Shown here: piece by piece, positions 48,901-60,900 of the stretch
How the letters are laid out: each line of letters starts with the position of its first letter
Numbering within the stretch: position 1 is the stretch's first letter
IMG/VR virus record: IMGVR_UViG_3300010885_040738
Location: 29,185 to 93,184 of that record
Length of the DNA: 64,000 nt
Strand: one strand, 5' to 3'
Origin: a virus
Translations under genes and position numbers: made by a program
Notes under the pieces: model-generated
What the model saw: only the letters and a program-made list of their open reading frames with translations
Database searches by the model: none
Told to the model about the DNA's origin: nothing

Positions 48901-51900
48901 AGAGCACATTTAGTCAGTCTGACTATGTAGCATCGGCAACGCCAACTCTGGATGATGACGACTTGGAAACCGGGTGGCTTTCAATCCCAGCCATTAACGG
49001 AGGCGTTCTCATTGATCCGCAAAGTGGCAAAGCACTTTCGTTCATCGGAGATGGGACCCCGGAAGCGACAGGGCGAGCCAAGTCGGAGGCGCAGACATGG
49101 GCGATAGAAAATCGCATCAAGCAGCCGATTAAATCGGCAACTGCCAGCATTCAGGCCCCCGGCAAGGTTGGGGGTGTGCCGGATGCGGTAGTTGCCAGAG
49201 ATGCGAAGCGGCTGGCAGATGCAACGCAGGCGATTGAGCAGGCAGCGGCCAGCGGTCAAAAGATTACCGGCCAGCAGATCCAGCGCCAATTCCAGTTGGG
49301 CTATGGCGCTGCGGAATCATTGCTCAAAAGCTTTGGGCTGGACTACCTTGGGAACCCGATAGCTGAGCAGCAGCCCCCCGCGCAAGAACTGACTCCCGCA
49401 GGTGCAAAGATTCTCGACACAATCCAGTCGCCCGAACCTGACGGGCTGACGGCGCGTATTGCGGAGTGGACATCGCGAGACGGCAGCAAGAAAGGTTTCT
49501 CGGTTGCGTTTCAGGACCCCGAGAGCGGCGAGTTTCTGCCCGATATTCGCACAGCAGAGACGCTGGAACAGGCTCGGCAGATTGCGCGTAAGGCGCTTGG
49601 CATACCGGAGCCCGATATCCCTGAGCACATGGAGAACTCGTGGCAGGCACTGCAAGACGCCATGCGCTCCGTTGTAGTCGGCGGCGAACGGCAGAATCAT
49701 CCAGACCCAGTTGCGATTGATGTCTTGCGCGCACTTTCAAAAACGCCCGGAGGACTCCGCGCATTCGATAGCCTTGTCGCCAGCCGAACAGAACAGCAGC
49801 CGACCTTTCTTGGCGCTGGCGTTGGCCATGCAGTTCTGGATCTCGGGAACGGCGAAGTCCTTAAACTAGGGAAACTACAGAAACAGGAGCGTTCGCGGTA
49901 TGCCTTGCAGCCGGAAGTCTCCGGTGAGATTGGCTCCGTCGCGTATGCCATCTATCCGAAACTTGATACATCTGGAATCAGTGACGCCGATGTGGACCTT
50001 GTTGATGCGCAATTGCGCTCCGAGGGCTTGGAATGGAGTGATGCAGGGAAAGACAATCTCGGGAGGGACGCCAATGGGGATCTGAAGATTCTCGATGGCG
50101 ATGTCACTCGCAAGCCAAGCGTTCCCGCGCCGCGCCCGGTTGGCGGAGAAGCCTCAATTACTGCCGCTGGTGAATTTGCAAAGAAAGAGATGGCCGAGCA
50201 GGAGCGCTTGGAATCGCTAAACACTGGCAAGTGGGCGGGAATGAGCGGTGCGCAGATAGCAGATGCCGCGAAAGAACTCGGGATTAGCACGGATGCCTTT
50301 GCTGAGGCGACCACCAGAAGGCAGCAAATAGCTGAACGCGGTCGGCTGATCGAAGCCATTCAGGCAAAAGAAGCGGCCAAGTCCCAAACCATTCTTCCCG
50401 CACCGCGCCCGGTGGGAGGGGAAGCACCAGCACCAGAAGAAAAAGCACCGACCATCTCCAAAGATCGCGCTCAAGCAATCATAGCGCGAGTCAGCGCAGT
50501 AATGGATGAGGCCGTTAAGGCGGGAGTAATCGGCCAAGAAAACGTTTCCGATGCGATCGCAATGGTTTTGCGCGATATCCCGGATGACGCCACGGATGCG
50601 GAGATGGATCAGGTCATCGCGCTTCTTCGTAGCGAAGCGCTGGCGCCCATTGACCGCGTCGAGATGAAGCACCCGCTGACGTACTTCACGGGCTCCAGCG
50701 GCCCGGGAGTAGAGAAGCGCGCCAACGAGCGCGGCGACATCGGGCTGCTGATTACTCCGCTGATTGACTACCTTGGCAAGGTCCAGCACTACCCGGTCAT
50801 CGCGGTTGATAACGGCGCATTCTCCAAGGCAACGCCGTTTAGCGCTGATAAGTTCCTTGCCCTATTGGACAAAGTCGCGGCAGATCCTGAAGTGGCGCGG
50901 AAAGTTCAGTTCGTCGTAGCCCCAGACACGCCGATGGACGCGAAAGCGACATTGGAGAAGTTCCCGATGTGGGCTGCAGAGATTCAGAAGCGCGGCCTGC
51001 CGGTCGCTCTTGCTGGCCAGAATGGGCTGGAAGACATGATCGACCAGATTCCATGGGACGATTTCGATACCCTGTTCATGGGTGGCGATGACGAATGGAA
51101 GCTTGGGGATTTCAAGGACGAGGCTCAAAAGAAAAAGTGGCTTGACCTTTTGTGGGAAGCCGGGCAGCGCGGCAAGAAGATCCATGTCGGCCGCGTCAAC
51201 AGTTTCAAGCGCTCAGATTTCTCCAATTACCAGATGGAGGCAATCTCTGTTGACGGAACCTATTTAGCGCACGGCCCGGACAAGAACCTGCCAAAGCTGG
51301 AATCCTGGCTGAATCGCATAAATGAGCGGCCATACTCGATGGGCCCAAGGTTTCCAAACCCGCGCCCCGACGAAGCAGAGGATTCGGACTGGAGCGGCGA
51401 TCCGTTGGAGTTCGCGCCGTATCGCGGTAGCGATGCAATGTGGGAAAGCCGGAACGGAAAGTTCCTGATTTTTGATCAGGGCGATAACAGTCCGCTTGGC
51501 AAGTTCAGTCTGGTTGATACCGAAACCGACGGCACTACTTACCACAAGAGCTACGCTGCAGCTGTCAAAGCCGCACGAGAGGAGGCGCCGCCGATCGCGC
51601 CCGGGCAGGCACCGGCACCGGAGCCAGCTAACGGCGAAGTAGTCTCCTGGGACGAGGCTGAAACCCTACTGGCTACGGCTGATGCTTTTGGTGGCACGAT
51701 TACGCGCATCAGCGACACGCTTATTCACGCCGAAGCAAATGGGCGCAGGTTGGCATTTGAAAAACTTCCGGATGGGAAAGTCAGGGTAGGTCCTATCAGA
51801 GCAGAAGCACCCGCGGCCGCTCCCGCGCCAACGGCCCCAACCCCCGCACAGCCCAACTACGCACCTGAAGGCATCACGAAAGCAGAGAAATATGTAGGCC

Positions 51901-54900
51901 GGCTCGCATATCAGGCAAAGAAAGATTACGCCCGCGCCTATCTGGACCACCTGACGCTGGACGAAGCAGCGCCCGCTCGCGGCAAACTTTCAGAGGCATT
52001 AGAGAAGGAAGTAAAAAACGAGATCAACAAGCATCTGGGCAAGCGACTGGCAAAGGCTCCGGCCGCCAAGGCTCCTGCAGCCCCAGCCGTTCGCGAACTT
52101 GCCGACTTCCTCAAGCCCGGGGCCCCGCCGATTGACTGGTGGAAGACCGACGGCATCAAAGCCGACTGGGAGACGGTTCGTAAGGCTTACGCTGCACGTG
52201 CGCAGCGACCGGAAGGTGCCGGGCAGACATTCCTGGACTACACCCGGGATTGGGAAGACAATCGCGCCGAGGCTGGGTTTGACCGCCGCACTGCGGAAGC
52301 CGCAACTCAGGTTGAAGCGCCCACAACTCAGGTTGCAGCACTCACCGATCTCGACAGGTCTCTGCTGGAGTATCTGGGCAAAACCAAAACGTCGGAAGAT
52401 CTGCTGTATTTTGAGGGAGCAGGCGAAGGCGAGCAGGGGCTGAAGGACATGAACAAGGCCCTCGCTTCACTTGCAAATCGTGGACTTGTTGCCCGCGAGT
52501 ACAGCCAGACCGGCGGTGATACCAAGTTCTGGCGCACGCCTGAAGGCACCAAGGCGCTGCGCGAGAAGAAGCCAGTCACCCCGCAGATCCAGACCGGCGT
52601 GGCCGGGGCGACTCCGCTGGGGGTGAAGCCAGAGCAGATGGAAGCCACGCAGGCAGATATCCTGCTCCGAACGGCGACAAGGAAAATTGACGAGCTGATC
52701 GAGCAGGCTGAAACAGCCCTGCGTAACCAAGGCGAGAACAATGCGCGAGCGGTTCTCGACCAACTATCTGCATTCCTGCCTGCAGCACGCGAGCGCGTAG
52801 CGAAGCTTGCCTCATCTGCAGATGGCGGCTATGTGGACCGGCTGGAGTCGGCTATTGCTCGGGCTGAGGCTGTCATCGGGCGGTACGCCAAGAAACCCGC
52901 CGCTCGCGCCGCGCAGCCTTCAGCGGAACGGTTTGACGAACTCTCGAAGGAACTTGCCGAAATTGAGAGGTCGCCTCAGTACCGGCAGGACACAGAGGCT
53001 GGCAGAAACGCCCGGGAGTCAGCAAATTCTCTCAGTGTAGACGTGGCATTCCATCGCCCGGCGGCCATCGCCAGGGCGCAGGCTGAGATCGACGCGGAGA
53101 AGGCGGCTAAGAGCAGCAAGGCATGGAAGTACGAACTGAAAGCGGAGGGCAAGTGGAGCCAGCCGCTCGGGAGCCCGTTGGCGACGGAAGCGGAGGCGAA
53201 AGCCGCTGGCCAGAGCCACCTTGACCGGTGGATGATGGCTGAGGATGTCCGGACCGCGGAAGTTAACGAAAAGCCGACGCACACCTGGAACGAGGCGGAG
53301 CGCAGGCAGGAACCGATCCAGAAAGAGGCAGCAAATGCAGAAGGAAACACCACAAGCGGGGCCGCGACTAAGTCCGATGCAGGTAGCAAGACAGGCCCCA
53401 GAAGGCCTGGGGAAGCGGATACTGCGTCATTGGCAGAAGTATCGGCCGAAGACAGTTCAGAGGCTCAAGGCGAAGGGGCTCCTGAACGAGACGGTGAACG
53501 AGGCGGCAGAGGAGCACGCCCAGACGGTCAGCCAAATGCTGGGGGCGGGGTTCGGAGCGGATCAGGCGGACGAAGTGGCTCGGGAACCGTGGATCAGTCC
53601 GGAGACACGGACGGCGGACGACGAGGACCTGGAGACTTAGAGCGCCAAACCGAGGGCGGAGACTTCCGTATTTCCGACGCGGATCATATCGGAGAGGGTT
53701 CTCCGCGGCAGAAACTGAACGGCAACCTTGACGCGATCCGGATCGTAAAAGCCATTGAGAAAGACCCTCGTCCTGCAACTCCAGAGGAACAGGAGAAGTT
53801 GGCGAAGTATGTCGGGTGGGGTTCGCTGGCAAACGTTTTCGACTGGCGGAAGTCTGAGTTTGAGGGTGCTCGCGAAGAACTGAAGAAATTGCTGACGCCA
53901 GACGAGTACCGGGCTGCCGAGAAGTCGACATATAACGCTCATTACACGTCCCCGCTTGTGATTAGCTCTATGTGGGACGCCATGAAGCGACTGGGCGTAA
54001 AACCGGGGTTCAGCGTGATTGAGCCATCCATGGGCGTTGGCAACTTCTTCGGCTTGCAGCCCGACGGCCTCATGCCATCGCGACGGACCGGCGTGGAGCT
54101 CGACAAGATCACCGGCGCGATCGCGAAATTGCTGTACCCTGACTCAAATGTCCAGGTGACCGGATTCGAGCGCATTCAGTTGCCGCACAACTTCTTTGAC
54201 GTAGCCATCGGGAATGTCCCATTCGGCAACGTCGGAGTGGTGGACCCTTCTTACAGAAAGACTCCGGCCGCTACCAGCGCTATTCACAACTACTTCTTTG
54301 TTAAGTCCCTTGACTTGACGCGGCCCGGCGGCATCGTTGCCTTCATCACGTCTCGTTACACCATGGACAGTCTTGGCAAGGAAGTCAGGGACATGATCGC
54401 AGACAGGGCCAACCTGATCGGCATGTTCCGGCTGCCGAACACTGCGTTCAAGGGGAACGCCGGCACGTCGGTAGTCACGGATGTCATCTTCCTTCAGAAG
54501 CGAGCGCCCGGCGAAGCGCGGACTGGTCCGTCCTTTATTGAGACGAAAAAGGTTGCCACTGCTGACGGCACTGAGACTGATCTCAACGAGTACTACGCCG
54601 CACGCCCGGAAATGATGCTTGGGGAACTGTCAACGCAGGGCACTCAGTACGCGGCAGATAGCCAAACGCTTATCGGGAAACTGACTCCTGAGCTTCTCCA
54701 AAACGCAGTCAACCAGCTGCCGGAAAACATTTTCTCCGAATGGCATGCCGATACACCTTCGTTTGACGGCGAGTTTTACCAGCTTGGGGATGAGGTCAAG
54801 GACGGCGGGTATGCCATCAAGGATGGCGTCATCGTCCAGCGCGAGGGGAATATCTATCGCCCGACGGTAGTGGGCAAGACGCAGGGCGAGCGCATTCGCG

Positions 54901-57900
54901 GGATGATCCCCGTTCGTGCTGCTCTGCGTAAAGTTTTTGCTACACAACTAGAGGCTGAGAGCTCAGAGAAAGCTATTCTCGACGCACGCAAGGAGCTCAA
55001 TAAGGCTTACGACAAGTTTGTAAAGGAGCACGGCTATCTCAGCAGCGTTGCGAATTCACGCGCCCTCGGTGACGATCCAGACTACTCTCCGCTGGCCGGT
55101 GCGTTAGAGGACTGGGACCGCGACACCAAAACGGCAGCTAAAACCGACATTTTCACAAAGCGGACCATCGAACGTCCTTCTTTTCCTGATAAGGCCGACA
55201 CAGCTGCCGAGGCCATGGCAATGGTCCTGAATGAAAAAGGGCGACTCGACTGGAACCGCATGCAGGAACTCACCGGCAAGTCACTGGATGAGTTACGTGC
55301 AGAGTTAACAGGCCAGGTGTTCAAGAATCCTGACGGGCAAATCTGGGAGACCGAGGATGAGTACCTTTCAGGCAACGTCCGAAAGAAACTGCGTATAGCT
55401 GAGGCCGCGGCAGGTATTGACCCCTTCTACCAACGCAACGTTGACGCCCTGCTGGCTATCCAGCCCGCCGACCTTCTCCCAGAACAAATCAAAATCGTCC
55501 CTGGCGCTCACTGGATTCCGGCTACGACCATCCAGGAATTCCTTCGCGAAGTTCTGGGCCTTGATAGCGCGAAGGTCCACCACGCGGCGGCCGTGGCAAC
55601 GTGGTCTATCAATGTCCCCAACAGCTACGAACTTGATCGTACGCAAAACAAGAGTTTTGGGACTGAGAATTTCACAGGCGTCAAGCTGTTCGATATGTCG
55701 CTGAACGGCAAGGCCCCGCGTGTTTATCGGCCAGGCCCGGGCGATACCAGAATCTTTGACCCCAAAGCGACGGCGGTCGCCTTGGCGGCTCAGGATGCGC
55801 TCAACGATCGCTTTAGAGAGTGGATATGGCATAATCCATCACGCGCCCGAGAACTCGCGGAGATTTATAACCGGGAAATCAACAACATCCGGAACGTGGA
55901 GCATAACGGCGCGCATTTGACCCTCCCGGGCAGTAACCCGGCGATTGTGCTGCGGCCGCACCAGAAGAACGCTATCTGGCGAGCGCTGAAGACTGGCAAC
56001 ACGCTGCTCGCGCATGAAGTCGGAGCCGGAAAGGCCCAACCTCTCGATGCTAAAATCCTAACTCCGTCCGGATGGAAGTTGATGGGCGATATGACCGTCG
56101 GAGATCACGTGATTGCCGGCGACGGGTCGGTTACATCGGTTGAGGCCGTTTTTCCCCAAGGCGAGAAAGACATCTTTCGGGTTGAATTCAGCGATGGGAG
56201 TGCTACCGAGTGCTGTGACGAACACCTTTGGCTTACACAGACATATCAGGAGCGGAATCAGGCGCAACGGGCCGAGAAGGCAGAAAAAGACTGGAATTGC
56301 GGGAAGGCGGAGGTCCGGTCTCTAGCGGAAATCCGTAATACGCTGATCGCGCCACATCTGAATGCGAAGAATCACAGTATCCCTATTGTCGGTGCCGTTC
56401 ATTTCAATGCTCAGCCGGTCCCTCTGCATCCTTACCTACTCGGTACTTTGATTGGTGATGGGTGTTTCCGTGGGCACGGATCTGTAAGCATTTCGTCCGC
56501 CGATAAAGAACTTTTGGACGCGATTAGCCTTCTACTGCCAGCAGAATGCGAACTTCGACATCAGTCAGCCTACGACTACGTAATTGCTTGGAATGGACAG
56601 GCGCGGTACGCAGTCGGTGACGGAATGGTTCCGTCGCACCCGGTCGTAAACGCAGTTAAAAGCCTTGGCCTTTGGGGGAAGTACTCGTACGAAAAGCATA
56701 TCCCGGAATGCTACCTATTTAATTCGCAAGAAGTCAGGGCCAGCCTGCTGCAGGGGTTGATGGATACCGACGGGACTGTCACGCGGCGCGGCACTTCGGT
56801 TGAGTATTGCACGACTTCCCCCAAACTCGCGGCGCAGGTCACTGATCTTGTCAGATCTCTCGGCGGCATTGTCGCTCTTCGCTCTAAGCAGCCAGGTTAT
56901 ACGCACCAAGGTGTCAGGAAGATAGGACGTGTCGCATTTACGCTGACATTGAGCCTGCCTCCGTCAGTGCTTCCCTTCCGTCTTTCCAGAAAAGCAATAC
57001 TGGTCACGCCGAAGACAAAATACCACCCGGCCCGCTATATCACGAACGTGGCCCCTGTTGGCAGGAAGCAGGCGCAGTGCATTCGCGTGGCGCATCGTTC
57101 TCACCTGTATGTAACGGACGATTACATCGTCACCCACAACACATGGGAAATGGTTGGTATCGCCATGGAATCCCGTCGGCTTGGCCTGTCTAAAAAACCG
57201 ATGCTGGTTGTGCCAAACCACATGGCAGAGCAGTTCACGAATGAGTTCCTGCAGCTATACCCGGCAGCGCGCATCCTCACGATCGGGAAAGAGGACTTCG
57301 CCGCAGATAAGCGCAAGCGTGCCACTGCGCGCATCTCCGGCGGGAACTGGGATGCAGTCATCATCAGGCATAGCAGTTTTGAAAAGATCCCGGTCTCGGA
57401 TGCAACATTCAAGGCGTTCATTGACCGTCAGGTTGAAGAATTAAAGGCTGCGCTGGAAGCGCAGGAAGCTGAGACGGCCTCGGCACAAACAACCGGGAGA
57501 CGCGGACGCGGAGGGAAGAAGAAGGTCGATAAGTCCGTCAAAGAAATCCAGAAGGCGATTGAGCGGCTGGCTGTAAAACTGGAAAAGCGACTCAATCGCG
57601 ACAAGAAAGATGACGCAGTCACGTTTGAAGAGTTGGGGGTTGACCTTCTGCTAGTGGATGAAGCCCACGCCTTCAAGGCGCTCCCAATCGTCACCAGGCG
57701 CACGCGAGTTGCTGGTATCCCGAACCGCGAAAGCAACCGGGCGACCGATATGTTCATGAAGACCCAGTACGTGGGCGACCTGAATGGCGGGCGTCGTGGC
57801 GTTGTATTCGCCACCGGCACTCCGGTGACCAACACCATGGCAGAACTTTACAACATGCAGAGGTACCTGCAGTTGAAAACTCTGCGCGAGGCAGGGATCG

Positions 57901-60900
57901 AGCACTTTGATGCTTGGGCGAACGCATTCGGGATGATCCGCACTGGCGTCGAGCTTGACGTATCCGGCAAGGGATTTAGGGAGAATACGCGGTTCGCGAG
58001 ATTTGTCAACATCCCCGAATTGATGGCGATATACAAGCGCGTTGCCGACATTAAGACGGCGGCTATGCTGAACCTGCCCACGCCGGAACTTTTCACCGGC
58101 AACGTTGAGCCCATTAGCGTAAAGGAGACCCCTGAGCTAACCGCCTACGTGGACTACTTGATTGACCGGACTGACGTTATCCGTGGCGGCGGAGTGGACC
58201 CGAAAGACGACAACATGCTGAAGGTCGTCAGCGAGGGCAAAAAAGCGGCTCTTGATATGCGCCTTGTAGACCCGGAGGCGCAGGACCGGCCCGAGAGCAA
58301 GGTCAACACCGCTGTCGGGAATATTTACAAGATATGGGAGGAGACGAGCGACGATAAACTAACCCAGTTGGTTTTTTGCGACCTGTCGGTACCGTTGTCA
58401 GCCAAGTCACGCAAGGCCAAGAAGCAAAAGCCGACAGACGAAGAACAGCAGGCAGAAGATGAGCTCGACGCAGTTCCGGAAGCGGCCGGTGAGGCTGCTG
58501 GGTTCAGCGTCTATGACGACATGAAGGCGAAGCTTGTCGCAAGGGGCATTCCGGCAAAAGAAATCGCCTTTATCCACGACTACGATAGCGACGACGCCAA
58601 GCAGGACCTGTTTGATAGCGTCAAAGCGGGCCGCGTACGTGTGCTTTTCGGATCAACCGAAAAAATGGGTGTTGGTACCAACGTTCAGCGCCGCATGATT
58701 GCGCTCCACCACATGGATTCGCCGTGGCGTCCGGCTGACATTACTCAAAGGGAAGGGCGGATCAAGCGGCAGGGGAACAAGAATCCAAAAATACACATCT
58801 TCCAATACCTCACGGAGGGCTCCTTCGACGCCTTCATGTGGCAGACGCTGGAGACCAAGGCGATGTTTATCGCCCCGATTCTATCGGGCGATTCCAGCAT
58901 CCGTGAGATGGAAGACATCGGGATGGTGCTTCCCAGCGCCGCCGAGTTCAAGGCCATGGCGTCAGGTAACCCGATTATTAAAGAAAAGATCGGCACCGAT
59001 TCGGAGTTGGCACGGCTCGACGCGCAGCGGAATGCTTTCCGCCGGCAACAGGCTGGCGTGCGGGAGCAGATCGAAAAGCTTCCTCGCGATATTGCTTGGA
59101 AGCAAAGAGATATTGCGCGAAGGCAAAGCCAGTACGATTTTGTGGAGGCACATCAAGCCGAGGGATATACGATCGAAGGGGTTGCGTTCACTGGCGCTGA
59201 TGCGCGGAAGAACGCGGCAGCCGCGCTACACGCCGAATTGAGCGGCACCCTCCGTTTAGGTGGTTCGCCATCTAAAGTGGGGACATACAAGGGACTTGAT
59301 ATCGTTGCGTGGCCTGGGAGCGGCAGTTACCCGCGCCTCACCGTCAACATGCCCGGCAGTGCTTATGATTCGCAGTTCGGCGAAATAGGGATTTCTTTCC
59401 CTGTGTCTACCAACGAAGATAATCCGCTCGGCACACTTCAGAGCATTGAGGCTGGGGTTAGGATTTACATTACCTCACCGGAAAAGCAAAGTCTGGAGCT
59501 TGAGGAACTACTTCGTAAGCAGAAAGACCTTGAAGACCAAGGCGAAAAGCCGTGGCCGTACGAGAATCGCTACAACACGCTGGTAAAGAGAAAAATCGAG
59601 ATCGATGCCGAGCTTGACCAAAGTGAAGCAGAGAGAGTCGGCGGGGCCGAAGACGGCGAGGATACGGTCAAGCGCGTGGAGCGGCGCGGTGTCTCATATC
59701 AGGAGCGCAAAAAGCTTCTACTTGCACGTGAACGTGGCGAGAATGTTGAGTACCCGCCGCTACAGGCCCGGCACGAAGTTGGGAGTGCGCCGATGCCATC
59801 TGCGCCCGCGATCAGAACGACGAAGAACTCTGGGCCCATGTCGGCATATACACCCGGAGATGGCGAACTGGCTCCTCGCCTAAATGCTGACAGAACCCCC
59901 GTGCTTCCTACTTGGTACAGGCAGGAAATTGACGGGAAGAATTTTTACTCTGATGGCGTTTTCGTAATCCAAGGAGATACGCCAGAAGGCAAGATCGTCA
60001 ATAATGATGGGCTGAAATCATACGTGAAGCCGCAAGATGGGCAGGTAGAGATGGGCCCGCTCGCGTACTCGATTGACAAGCCAAGAGATGACGGGTCAGT
60101 CCTGCGACGTGTCTGGTTGAGCCCGCGGTTGGCGGTTGACTCCATCCCGTTCGACTACGTCAAAAAACGTTTCCCCGACGCAACTTTCTGGGCCACCGAT
60201 AATCCGACCAAGCCGGTGACGGTAAGGTCTGGCGATGATGTGGTTGCCGTCATCATGCCGCTGCGCGAAACTGCTCCGCCAGCAAATATCGAGCCCGCAC
60301 TGTCAGCCAAGCCCCGCACATCCTCCGTAACCCTCGGCATGGGGCCCGGGCAGGAGATGTACGAGGCGACGGCGAAGTACATCAAAGAAGAGACGCTGCC
60401 ATGGGTAAAGCGCATTCTGAGCGAAAAGGCGACCATGGGCCGCGCTCTGGTGGAGATCCTTGACCCGAGGTACAACACGCCGCGCCCGATCATGGACACG
60501 GTTTCCAAGATGGCTGGCGGCCGGTCCATGGCCGAATACCTGGTTGCGAAGAAACTGGACAACTGGAGCCAGAAGTTCAGCAAGATGAGCCGTCAAGACT
60601 CAATTAACTTTGTGGACCGCGTGAAGGCTGGCTTACCGCAGCCCGACGACGACCTGCAGGACGCCGCGGACTTCATGCGCCGGATGGACGATCAGGTCTG
60701 GAGCTCCATCCCCGAGGACCGGCGGCCGGCGTATCTCGAAAACCACTTCCGCGTCATGTGGAAGGTGATTCCGGATTCCAATAAGGCGATTGCTGCACGT
60801 GAGGCCCGGGCGCAAGAGCTTGTGGACGGCATGACCGATCCGACGCGCCAAGCATACGCGCAGGACTACCTCGCCTACATTACAGAGCAGACTCCTGATG

